Shown one piece after another: positions 52,580 through 60,557 of a stretch of DNA of 64,000 bases. The notes beneath the pieces are model-generated. The model made no database searches. It saw nothing but the letters and a program-made list of their open reading frames with translations, and had not been told where the DNA came from. The stretch comes from Muribaculaceae bacterium (lineage in GTDB: Bacteria; Bacteroidota; Bacteroidia; Bacteroidales; Muribaculaceae), in contig JAFQZK010000016.1 of assembly GCA_017405965.1 (NCBI GenBank), positions 22,828-86,827 of the forward strand, given 5' to 3'. Positions within the stretch are counted from its first letter, which is position 1. Each line of letters begins with the position of its first letter. The translations under genes were made by a program, and so were the position numbers.

Positions 52580-53710
52580 TTATTTACCATAATTCTTGAT
52601 GATATACTGCCATGCCTGCTCCTTGTCATCCAAATTGATGACACAATCGGGCTCCATGCAGGTATCATCGACGGTGGCGGCATCGGGACGCGCAAAGTAC
52701 TTGCAGGAGATACTGCCCAAGACACCGGTGTTAGGGAGTCTATACGGTAGTATCTCGCCATAATGAGACGGTGAAAAAGTGGATGTCGTGCCGACGATGG
52801 TACCAATGTGGTTGTCACGGGCCAAGGTCAGGAGTATGCCCGCGCTGCTGTAAGTCTTTGGCCCCATGACAAAAACGACATCACCCTCATAAACAGCGGG
52901 TTGCTGGTAGTCGGCAGGAATTTTGGCCGTGGGCATCTCATAGAGTTCGTCCTTGTGACCATCATTTTCCCACTTGGCCTTGACAGCGGCGATTTTGGGA
53001 TTATAGGCCGCCATGAGGTCCGAAAAACGCAGATAGGTGGTATAATGCTCCAACTTACCGATGGGATACAGATGCTGGAGCAATGCATCGCACAGGCGGG
53101 AACTGCCACCACTGTTGTATTGCGCATCCACGACCAGTGTCTTGATGCCGCCTTCGTCCATCTTGGAGAACATGCCATCCAGGAATTCCTCAAAGGGATT
53201 CTCGGGCATATCAACACACTGATTGAACTGCAGATAGCAGATACTCTCCTGCTGGAAAATGCGATAGTCGTAGAATGAGTCGTGACGGCTCATGATGTGC
53301 TGCGTGTCGGCATCTGCTGCAGCTCCAGATTCCTGATTCTTTGCCATTTTGTTTGCTTGCAGGCGAGACAGCGTCGTGAGGTCGGTGTGCTTGTCGTGCA
53401 GGGGTCCCAGGACATCAATGAGCGCATCGACAAAGTCCTCATCGTTCTGAATGGTCTTGCACTGCTCAAGGAGCGCGTTTTTCTTGTTAAACCATTCGGC
53501 ACGACGTTCGGCCTTGATGTAATAAGGATGGGTATCGGCCACCATATCCATAAAGAGGATGGCATCCTTCTGATACTTGTTGCCCAACTGATATTCCGGC
53601 ACCGTTTGATAAGCGGAATCGTCGAGAGCCTTGTATTTGCTCACATCCTGAGCCATCGTTGCCTGTAAGCCTGCAAAGAGCACAAGCAGGACAATAATCA
53701 TCTTTTTCAT
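52580..53710 (-). CDS. S41 family peptidase-like protein, exported
   Basis: 376 residues with a signal peptide (MKKMIIVLLVLFAGLQATMA). The C-terminal half has the S41 core: TLVVDAQYNSGGSS and the catalytic-Ser region PKTYSSAG with Ser near residue 287. No PDZ domain is obvious, so it is of the tail-specific protease-like subgroup that lacks one. Probably periplasmic. In the minus-strand run behind a GNAT gene. Confidence 0.88.
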   Translation of the reverse strand: MKKMIIVLLVLFAGLQATMAQDVSKYKALDDSAYQTVPEYQLGNKYQKDAILFMDMVADTHPYYIKAERRAEWFNKKNALLEQCKTIQNDEDFVDALIDVLGPLHDKHTDLTTLSRLQANKMAKNQESGAAADADTQHIMSRHDSFYDYRIFQQESICYLQFNQCVDMPENPFEEFLDGMFSKMDEGGIKTLVVDAQYNSGGSSRLCDALLQHLYPIGKLEHYTTYLRFSDLMAAYNPKIAAVKAKWENDGHKDELYEMPTAKIPADYQQPAVYEGDVVFVMGPKTYSSAGILLTLARDNHIGTIVGTTSTFSPSHYGEILPYRLPNTGVLGSISCKYFARPDAATVDDTCMEPDCVINLDDKEQAWQYIIKNYGK

Positions 53711-53745
53711 TGTTTTCAGTTATAAGGAATTATAAAAAGGAAAAC

Positions 53746-54375
53746 TCACACCAATTGCCCTGGCAGATGAAGTTTTACCTTGCTGGGGAAGGTCGCTTCA
53801 TAGGCCTCGAAAGCATCGGGGTTCTCGTCGGCGACGAAGTATCCCTTCGGGGGAGCGTAGGTGGCCTCGATGACGCCATTGCTTTTCAACCAGCCGGGGA
53901 TGAGTTCCTGGGCGAGGAAATAAGGCACCTCGGCATCACGCGGCTCGGCATGGTAATGGATACCCAACTTGCTGGCCAGGTCGAAGCCCGCATGACGATA
54001 GAAGTTGATGTTGCCCTCCATGCACAGGAAGCCGATGCCCAGTTCACGGGCCTTCTCCAAGGCATAGTTCAGCAATTTCAGGCCGTAGCCCTTGCGCTTG
54101 TAGTCGGGATGGATGCTGATGGGGCCGAAGGTCCATGACGGTACTCTCGTGCCGTCGTCGAGAACCAGTTGTGCCCTCGAGAACATGATGTGGCCGATAA
54201 TGTGGCCGTCCTCTTCCATCACCAGGTCGAGCTCGGGGACAAAATCGGGATTGCTGCGATACTGGTTGAGCACATAGTGCTCGGTGCAACCGAGACGATA
54301 GACGTTCCAGAAAGCCTCACGGGTGAGGTTCTCCACCTCACGGTAATCACTGGGTTGTTCTAATCTGATAGTCAT
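53746..54375 (-). CDS. GNAT family N-acetyltransferase with extended C-terminus
   Basis: 209 residues. N-terminal IRLEQPSDYREVENLTREAF and the acetyl-CoA loop HPDYKRKGYGLKLLNYALEKA are typical; the last ~60 residues (PGWLKSNGVIEATYAPPKGYF) go beyond the minimal fold and match yhbS-like relatives. Substrate unknown. Confidence 0.88.
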   Translation of the reverse strand: MTIRLEQPSDYREVENLTREAFWNVYRLGCTEHYVLNQYRSNPDFVPELDLVMEEDGHIIGHIMFSRAQLVLDDGTRVPSWTFGPISIHPDYKRKGYGLKLLNYALEKARELGIGFLCMEGNINFYRHAGFDLASKLGIHYHAEPRDAEVPYFLAQELIPGWLKSNGVIEATYAPPKGYFVADENPDAFEAYEATFPSKVKLHLPGQLV

Positions 54376-54394
54376 TGTTCTTTCTATTGATTAA

Positions 54395-54439
54395 AGCGTT
54401 AGGGTCCTTAAGGTCTTTAAAGTTCTTAACGACCCTAAC
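54395..54439. repeat. Degenerate 9-nt tandem repeat in spacer
   Basis: Units agcgttagg, gtccttaag, gtctttaaa, gttcttaac, gaccctaac. Similar to the array at 17786, which is 36 kb away. Confidence 0.8.
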
Positions 54440-54448
54440 TGCTAAATA

Positions 54449-56809
54449 TTACATTCTGGCCTTCTGCTTCTCGCCGGCACCGGTGCCACGATACTTGCTG
54501 CCAGCGCTGTTGAACTTCCAGGTGAGGTCGATCATGAACGTGCGACGTGCGGGATTGCTGGTCGTCAACTCGCGCAGGCCGAAGATGGTAGCCGTGGCCT
54601 TACTGGTGTTGAGAAGGTCCATGCAGCGCGCGTCAACAGTCAGTGAGCCAAGGTGCTGCAGGCTGATATCCTTCTGCACTCCGATGCCGCTATAGAACCT
54701 GCCCTTGGCGATGCGGAAGTTGTCATAGTCACCTCGCGATGTCCATTGCACCAGGGCATTCAGGCGCCAGGCGTGCGGCAGTTCGATGTCGTTGTTCCAT
54801 GTCAATCCCAGATACGGGTGGTTCAGCGTGAGGATGGAACCGTCGGCGGTCGGTGTCTTGTAGTTCTGGAAGATGGCGATGAAGGTCCAAGTGGGATGCC
54901 AGCAACCAAAGACAGGTCTCAACGACGGGATGACAGTCAGTCGGTTATAGCTATCCTTGCTGTTGACGGGACGCACGAGACTGACGAGCGGATCCTCGGA
55001 GCCGGGATAAGGCTCGGTGGACACCGTCTCGGAGTCCTTGATTCGTGCGTAGTTCAGCGACAGGTTCATCCACTGATAGGCGGCATTGAAGACCAGGCTA
55101 TGGGTGTAGGTGGGCTTCAGGTAGGGGTTGCCGCTCTGATAACTGTAGCGGTTGAAGTATATCGTTGAGCTTGTCAGGCTGCTATAGTTGGGGCGCTGGA
55201 TGTCCCTGCGGTAAGAGAGCGACAGCTGCACCTTGCCGACCGGAGCCGACACCACAAACGTGGGGAACCAGTCGCCATAATCGCGGCAAACCTCATCTTC
55301 GCGCTCATTGAAGTTGTAATAATCATTCTTCAAATGTTCATAGCGCAGTCCCACCTGGGTATAGACCAGACCAAAACGTCGTCCAAACTCCACAAATGCC
55401 GCCGTCGAGGACTCGTTGATCTCGGTATCGGTGGCCTTTACCGGGACACTTGCCGTGGCCGAGTAGGAATAAGCATCGGTACGGTGGTTGTGGGAATATT
55501 CACCGCCCAACGACAGGTTGCCCTGCCACACGGGGTAACTCAGAATGAGTTTCGATGCCCAGAAGTTGTTGGCACTCTTGGTGTTGCTCTCTATAAAGCG
55601 GTTGACGGTGACGCCGTCCAGGACAGTAACCTCACTGGTGCTGCCCGGGGTCTCGGTACGGTCAAAGAGGCCGTCCACGTTCAGGTCAATGCCCAGCAAA
55701 CCCACCTTGCCGTTATAATAGGCGTTGAAAATGTGTTTCCTGAAACGGTCGTGCTGCTGGACATCGCTCTCGGAGTGTTCAGTAAACTCACCGTTCTGAT
55801 AGCAATCGGTGATGAATTGGTCACGAAAGTCGGCGCCGGGGTGGCGGTCATATTTGTAAAATGCACCCATACTGTGGTTGTCATCGAACATATAGTTTAT
55901 CTGCAGTTGAGGCGACAAGCCCTTCCAGATGTTCCAGCCCTCCTGCTTGAGAACGCTCTCCACGTGGTCGGGGCCCACGTAGTAGAACATGTGGTTTTCC
56001 TGCAGCATCTTGGCGTGGCCGTAGCGGCCGGCCCAAAACGAAGCGGTGATATCCAAACCGCCTGTGCGGTAGTTCACATCCAGGTTGTTGGTAATCGTGT
56101 GGCCATACTGGTACATACCCGTCAGATTGTCCAGGAAACTCAAGCCGTCGCCTTGGGCCTTCTTGAGCGTGATGCGCACCACGGCCTTGGTCGAAGCCGC
56201 ATAGCGGGCGCCAGGGTTCTGGATGACATCGACATGCTGGATCTGGTCACTGCGCAGTCGCGACAATTCGCTCACATCCTGCACCTTGCGGCCGTTGATA
56301 TAGACCTCGGCATCGCCACGGCCCAGCACCTTCACGGCGCCGTCACGCTGGGTTTCCAGCGACGGAACTCTCGAGAGTGCGTCGGCCACGGTTCCAGCCT
56401 TCTCGAGGATAGTGCCTTCAACGGTCGTGCGCATGGCCTCGCCCTTGACGCGCGTCTTGGGCAACTGGCTTTTCACCACCACCTCGCTCAGCAGCAAGGC
56501 ATCCTCCTTCATCTGGATAGTAAGGCCCTGAACGGCACTCACATATTGCGTCTGATAACCGATGCACGACACCTTAAGCAGACTGCCGTTGTTGGGGGTC
56601 AGAATCTGGAACCTACCCTGTTCATCGGTCATCGCGCCCTGAACAAAAGCCGAATCGGGCAACGACAACAATACCACGTTCACAAAGGGCATCGGCTCGC
56701 CCTTCTCGTCAACGACCACACCGCCCACATCGGGAGCCTTGGCCATTGAAACCATTGTCACTAATGCAGCAGCCATCACGGCTACTAACCTGAAATTCAC
56801 CTTTTTCAT
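54449..56809 (-). CDS. Outer-membrane beta-barrel receptor with carboxypeptidase-like N-domain
   Basis: 786 residues from the ATG at 56809, where a signal peptide starts (the frame opens at 56827). Residues about 30-105 are a carboxypeptidase-regulatory-like domain (GVVVDEKGEPMPFVNVVL, DEQGRFQIL), then a plug-like region (RVPSLETQRDGAVKVLGRGDAEVYINGRKV, IQNPGARYAASTKAVVRITLKK) and a large barrel ending SKYRGTGAG. It is a longer paralogue of the 49125 protein. No SusD partner adjoins, so it is not a SusC type. Ligand unknown. Confidence 0.9.
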   Translation of the reverse strand: MKKVNFRLVAVMAAALVTMVSMAKAPDVGGVVVDEKGEPMPFVNVVLLSLPDSAFVQGAMTDEQGRFQILTPNNGSLLKVSCIGYQTQYVSAVQGLTIQMKEDALLLSEVVVKSQLPKTRVKGEAMRTTVEGTILEKAGTVADALSRVPSLETQRDGAVKVLGRGDAEVYINGRKVQDVSELSRLRSDQIQHVDVIQNPGARYAASTKAVVRITLKKAQGDGLSFLDNLTGMYQYGHTITNNLDVNYRTGGLDITASFWAGRYGHAKMLQENHMFYYVGPDHVESVLKQEGWNIWKGLSPQLQINYMFDDNHSMGAFYKYDRHPGADFRDQFITDCYQNGEFTEHSESDVQQHDRFRKHIFNAYYNGKVGLLGIDLNVDGLFDRTETPGSTSEVTVLDGVTVNRFIESNTKSANNFWASKLILSYPVWQGNLSLGGEYSHNHRTDAYSYSATASVPVKATDTEINESSTAAFVEFGRRFGLVYTQVGLRYEHLKNDYYNFNEREDEVCRDYGDWFPTFVVSAPVGKVQLSLSYRRDIQRPNYSSLTSSTIYFNRYSYQSGNPYLKPTYTHSLVFNAAYQWMNLSLNYARIKDSETVSTEPYPGSEDPLVSLVRPVNSKDSYNRLTVIPSLRPVFGCWHPTWTFIAIFQNYKTPTADGSILTLNHPYLGLTWNNDIELPHAWRLNALVQWTSRGDYDNFRIAKGRFYSGIGVQKDISLQHLGSLTVDARCMDLLNTSKATATIFGLRELTTSNPARRTFMIDLTWKFNSAGSKYRGTGAGEKQKARM

Positions 56810-56851
56810 AACCTTTTCTTTTAGCATTGGTTTATACTTTTTATTGGCATT

Positions 56852-57403
56852 TCACGCTTGATTCTTTATAGTCACACCGCCCAAAAAGTTGCTGGCAACG
56901 ATATGCAGGCAAGGAGCACCGGGAATCATGCGTCCACCCGTCTCGTCACCCACCCCTCCGATGAAGCTGTGACTCTTAATGATAATGTTTACACTTGTGG
57001 GTACAATCACCTCAACACCACCTAAATAGGTGTGAATGTCTATCTCCTCATCCTCGCAGATGACAGCCTCACGAAGGTCCAGACGCAGCCCACCGCAGAA
57101 GGCATCGAGACGTGCACCATGGAATGTCTCGCCCTGATAGACATACTCATCGGCGCCGAAGCGCACCGCGCTGCAGATGCGCTTACCGTCCTCGCCCTGA
57201 GGAACTGGCCGTTTCAGCCACTGGGACGGATTGCGCTTAAAACTGTAAATAACGAGTTCGGCACCGATATAGAGAAGCAGGACCGGGCCGAAGTATTCGG
57301 TCCAAGAATGACTCCAGTTCAGATGAACGACACCCCACATGTCTGCCAGTTTCAGCAAGGCAGCCGCGATGAAAATGATTCCGATGATTGTTCTGCGTGT
57401 CAT
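56852..57403 (-). CDS. LiaF-like membrane protein (cell-wall-active antibiotic response domain)
   Basis: 183 residues. Two N-terminal membrane segments (TIIGIIFIAAALLKL and FGPVLLLYIGAELVIY), then a right-handed beta domain of LiaF type (GARLDAFCGGLRLDLREA, EIDIHTYLGGVEVIVP, SHSFIGGVGD, SNFLGGVTI). LiaF relatives restrain envelope-stress signalling. It faces the membrane-bound LytTR gene across a 194-base spacer and leads a minus-strand run of envelope genes. Confidence 0.88.
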   Translation of the reverse strand: MTRRTIIGIIFIAAALLKLADMWGVVHLNWSHSWTEYFGPVLLLYIGAELVIYSFKRNPSQWLKRPVPQGEDGKRICSAVRFGADEYVYQGETFHGARLDAFCGGLRLDLREAVICEDEEIDIHTYLGGVEVIVPTSVNIIIKSHSFIGGVGDETGGRMIPGAPCLHIVASNFLGGVTIKNQA

Positions 57404-57449
57404 AACTTTTTACGTTTATTGCAGCACCAGCGCTGCATGATTTACACTG

Positions 57450-57478
57450 CAAAGGAACTGCCAAGCCTCATTGCAAGC
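57450..57478 (-). promoter_or_regulatory. Probable promoter of the LiaF-led genes
   Basis: Minus strand: TTG (57478-57476), 18-base gap, TTccTTTG (57457-57450), one base off the -7 consensus. A small gcagc/gctgc stem lies in the leader. Confidence 0.5.
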
Positions 57479-57505
57479 AAGTTTTTGGGATATTCTGCAG
57501 GTTTA

Positions 57506-57557
57506 TGTGACGAATGGCATGGCAACGTGTGATAAACTGCATTATTGTGACGAATGG
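57506..57557. repeat. Two 12-bp direct repeats in the LytTR/LiaF spacer
   Basis: TGTGACGAATGG at 57506-57517 and 57546-57557, 40 bases apart (about four helical turns). The second ends exactly where the -33 box of the LytTR gene begins. LytTR regulators bind direct repeats, so this is a candidate operator. Confidence 0.75.
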
Positions 57558-57589
57558 TTTGCCCGAGAGAGGCATTTATATTACCTTTG
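57558..57589 (+). promoter_or_regulatory. Promoter of the LytTR regulator gene, near-leaderless
   Basis: TTTG (57558-57561), 20-base gap, TAccTTTG (57582-57589). The start point would be within about 3 bases of the ATG at 57598. Confidence 0.82.
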
Positions 57590-57597
57590 CACACTGT

Positions 57598-58527
57598 ATG
57601 AGTCCAGGACAAAAAGACACCATCTCGACGCGCATCATCAGTACCGTGTTCACGGTGCTGGCGCTGGCCATCTTCAAGCCATTCGGATTGGACTCATTGC
57701 ATTGGATGGGCATCGTACATCTGCTGGCGATAGGCCTATTGGGGTTGGTGAGCTGCACGGCGACCGAGGGCGTCATGAAGTATGTCGTCAAGAAACCCAG
57801 GTCGCTCGAGCATGGCGTTGACTACATCATCCGCCGCAATCTGTGGTTCCAACTCATCAACACGCCGCTGGTAGCCTTGCTGATCTGCCTGTACCGTCAC
57901 TTCGTGATGAGTGACATGGTCCCCGGCAATGTGCTCTCGTGGGGCAACTTCCTCGAGACGCTGCTCATCATCGCCTTCTGTTCGTTTGCCATCGGACTGT
58001 ACTGGCGCTTCAAGTTCCGCAGCAAGTACCTGACTGCCGAGCTCGAGGAGACCCGCCAACTCAACGAACAGCTGAAAGCCCTCCAGAAGGCTGCCGAACA
58101 GCGCGCCCTGGCAGCCGAGTCGCTCATCGTTACCGAAACCGCCGCCGCTGCCGAGCCATCGGCCAACACTGCCCCACCCCCGCAAACCCTTACCCTCGCG
58201 GGATCGACCAGCGAAACAGTCTCGGTGCACATACCCGACCTATTATATATAGAAGCCGTGGGAAACTATGTGAAAGTCTATCAACTGCAAGACGGCCAAG
58301 TGCGCACCGACATGCTGCGCGCCACCTCCAAGCAGGTCGAAGAGGACTTGCGGGCCTTCCCCATGATCGTTCGCTGCCATCGCGCTTTCCTGGTCAATCT
58401 GCAACAAGTGGAACAGATCGTTTCGCGTGCCGGCACCATGCAACTGGCCATCAAGCACTGCCAGGAGTCGCTCCCCGTATCACGCAGCAACATGGCCCAG
58501 GTCAAGGAAGCCATCAAGGGCGTGTGA
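57598..58527 (+). CDS. Membrane-anchored LytTR DNA-binding regulator
   Basis: 309 residues from the ATG at 57598; the frame also opens at 57514 but that lies before the promoter. Four membrane segments (about 10-30, 37-60, 82-102, 115-135) are followed by a coiled coil (about 145-175) and a LytTR domain (about 210-305: DLLYIEAVGNYVKVYQ, MIVRCHRAFLVNLQQVEQI, LPVSRSNMAQVKEAI). There is no receiver domain. Such proteins can sense envelope state and bind DNA while membrane-bound. It is divergent from the LiaF-led genes, its likely targets. Confidence 0.9.
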   Translation: MSPGQKDTISTRIISTVFTVLALAIFKPFGLDSLHWMGIVHLLAIGLLGLVSCTATEGVMKYVVKKPRSLEHGVDYIIRRNLWFQLINTPLVALLICLYRHFVMSDMVPGNVLSWGNFLETLLIIAFCSFAIGLYWRFKFRSKYLTAELEETRQLNEQLKALQKAAEQRALAAESLIVTETAAAAEPSANTAPPPQTLTLAGSTSETVSVHIPDLLYIEAVGNYVKVYQLQDGQVRTDMLRATSKQVEEDLRAFPMIVRCHRAFLVNLQQVEQIVSRAGTMQLAIKHCQESLPVSRSNMAQVKEAIKGV

Positions 58528-58604
58528 ATTCAAGCAGGATTGTTTTCTTTTCTTGAATCTGAACTTGCAAATCGCAGGTTTGGCGCAATTTTGACTGGAA
58601 AAAG

Positions 58605-58635
58605 TTGTGCAGTAACGGATTTTGCACTAACTTTG
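58605..58635 (+). promoter_or_regulatory. Promoter of the phosphohexomutase gene
   Basis: TTG (58605-58607), 20-base gap, TAacTTTG (58628-58635); leader about 37 nt. Confidence 0.65.
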
Positions 58636-58677
58636 TCCATTTGAACAATAACATCAACCTTATAAACCGAACCAAGT

Positions 58678-60429
58678 ATGTACGACGAGAAATTATTACA
58701 GGAAGTGACCGCAAAGGCCAAGACTTGGCTTAGTGAGAGTTATGACGAGCAGACGAGAGCCGAAGTACAGGCGATGCTCGACAACGAAGACAAAACGGAG
58801 CTTGTAGAGTCCTTCTACAAGATTCTGGAATTCGGCACCGGAGGTCTGCGCGGCATCATGGGCGCGGGCTGCAACCGCATGAACATCTATACGGTGGGTA
58901 GTGCCACCCAGGGTCTGGCCAACTATCTGAAAGAGGCGTTCAAGGATCTGCCTCAGATTTCGGTTGTAGTGGGCCATGACGTGCGCAACAACAGCCGCCT
59001 GTTTGCCGAGACGGTAGCCAACATCTTCAGCGCCAACGGCATCAAGGTGTATCTGTTTGAGGGTCCCCGCCCCACACCCGAGGTGAGCTATGCCATCCGC
59101 CGACTGGGTTGCCAGAGCGGTGTGAACATCACAGCCTCGCACAACCCCAAGATCTACAACGGCTACAAGGCCTATTGGGACGACGGTGCTCAGGTAGTGG
59201 CTCCGCATGACGTGAACATCATCAACAACGTCAACGCCATCGAGGACGTGCGTGACATCAAGTTCAACGGCAACCCCGACCTGATCCAGATCATCGGCGA
59301 GGATATTGATGCCCCCTACATTGAGGACATCTACGGCCTCTCGCTCAGCCCCGAGGTCAACAAGAAGTACCACGACATGAAGATCGTCTATACGCCCATC
59401 CATGGCGTTGGACGCTATATCGTGCCCCGCTCGATCGAGCGCTGGGGATTTGACAACATCATCCACGTGCCCGAGCAGGACGTCATGAGCGGCGATTTCC
59501 CCACTGTGGAGTCTCCCAACCCCGAGACCCCGAGCGCCATGGCACTCGCCATCAAGAAGGCCGAGGAAGTGGATGCCGACCTCGTGCTTGCCAGCGACCC
59601 CGATGCCGACCGCATCGGCCTGGTCATCAAGAACACCAAGGGCAAATATGAGCTCGTGAACGGCAACCAGATCCAGATCATCTTCCTCTACTACCTGATG
59701 GTGCGCAACCGTGAACTCGGCCGTCTGACCGGCGACGAATACATCGTCAAGACCATCGTTACCAGCGAGACCATCGCCAAGATCGCCCGCAAGGAGAACA
59801 TCCAGATGTTTGACTGCTATACCGGCTTCAAGTGGATCGCCACCGTGATGCGTGAGATGGAAGGCAAGGGACGCTACCTGGGCGGTGGTGAGGAGAGCTA
59901 CGGCTTCCTGCCCGAGACCTTCGTTCGTGATAAAGACGCTGTATCGTCAATCCCCCTGATGTGCGAGATCGCCGCTTGGGCCAAGGACAAGGGCATGACA
60001 CTCAACGACCTGTTCATCGACCTGTACATGAACTACGGCTACAGCAAGGAGCGCGGCATCAGCGTCGTTCGTCCCGGCAAGACCGGCGCCGACGAGATTG
60101 CCCGCATGATGGTCAACTTCCGCGAGAACCCGCAGCAGGCCATCGACGGCTCGCCCGTAGTGCTCATCAAGGACTTCCAGAAACTTGAGCAGCGCGACAT
60201 GCGCACCGGCGAGGTCACCAAGCTCGACATGCCGGCTACCAGCAACGTGCTCCAGTACTTCACCGAGGACGGAACCAAGGTATCCATCCGTCCCTCGGGC
60301 ACCGAGCCCAAGATCAAGTTCTACATCGAGGCACACGACACCCTCGACAAGAAGGAGAACTACGATGCCAAGAACGAGTGGGCCGACGCCAAGATCGACC
60401 GCATCTGCGAGTCCCTGGGCATCGCCTAA
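58678..60429 (+). CDS. Alpha-D-phosphohexomutase (phosphoglucomutase/phosphomannomutase)
   Basis: 583 residues. Active-site Ser154 in TASHNPKIYNG, metal loop DPDADRIG, sugar-binding GEESYGF and phosphate-binding RPSGTEPKIKFY. It interconverts hexose-6- and hexose-1-phosphates in the cytoplasm, feeding glycogen and nucleotide-sugar pathways represented elsewhere in the window. The exact sugar is not readable; members of this length are commonly phosphoglucomutase/phosphopentomutase-like. Confidence 0.95.
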   Translation: MYDEKLLQEVTAKAKTWLSESYDEQTRAEVQAMLDNEDKTELVESFYKILEFGTGGLRGIMGAGCNRMNIYTVGSATQGLANYLKEAFKDLPQISVVVGHDVRNNSRLFAETVANIFSANGIKVYLFEGPRPTPEVSYAIRRLGCQSGVNITASHNPKIYNGYKAYWDDGAQVVAPHDVNIINNVNAIEDVRDIKFNGNPDLIQIIGEDIDAPYIEDIYGLSLSPEVNKKYHDMKIVYTPIHGVGRYIVPRSIERWGFDNIIHVPEQDVMSGDFPTVESPNPETPSAMALAIKKAEEVDADLVLASDPDADRIGLVIKNTKGKYELVNGNQIQIIFLYYLMVRNRELGRLTGDEYIVKTIVTSETIAKIARKENIQMFDCYTGFKWIATVMREMEGKGRYLGGGEESYGFLPETFVRDKDAVSSIPLMCEIAAWAKDKGMTLNDLFIDLYMNYGYSKERGISVVRPGKTGADEIARMMVNFRENPQQAIDGSPVVLIKDFQKLEQRDMRTGEVTKLDMPATSNVLQYFTEDGTKVSIRPSGTEPKIKFYIEAHDTLDKKENYDAKNEWADAKIDRICESLGIA

Positions 60430-60439
60430 ACATTTTAAG

Positions 60440-60475
60440 CTACGAATTACACGAATTGGACTTATCGATTTCGTT
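60440..60475. repeat. Degenerate 9-nt repeat with ACGAATT core
   Basis: ctacgaatt, acacgaatt, ggacttatc, gatttcgtt: four 9-base units, the last two resembling the inverted form. Just after the phosphohexomutase stop. Confidence 0.6.
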
Positions 60476-60557
60476 TAATTAGCGCAATCAGTAGTTTTTG
60501 ACAAATAGAAAACCATTAATCAAAACCAAATAACAAACAATTTTAAAAACAACATTT

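Noticed and set aside
55334-56749. 471-residue plus-strand frame opposite the barrel receptor
   Set aside because: Antisense shadow; no start context, no motif, and the minus strand encodes a recognisable receptor.
57514-57597. Upstream start for the LytTR regulator
   Set aside because: The segment contains the direct repeats and both promoter boxes and encodes no plausible membrane topology signal.
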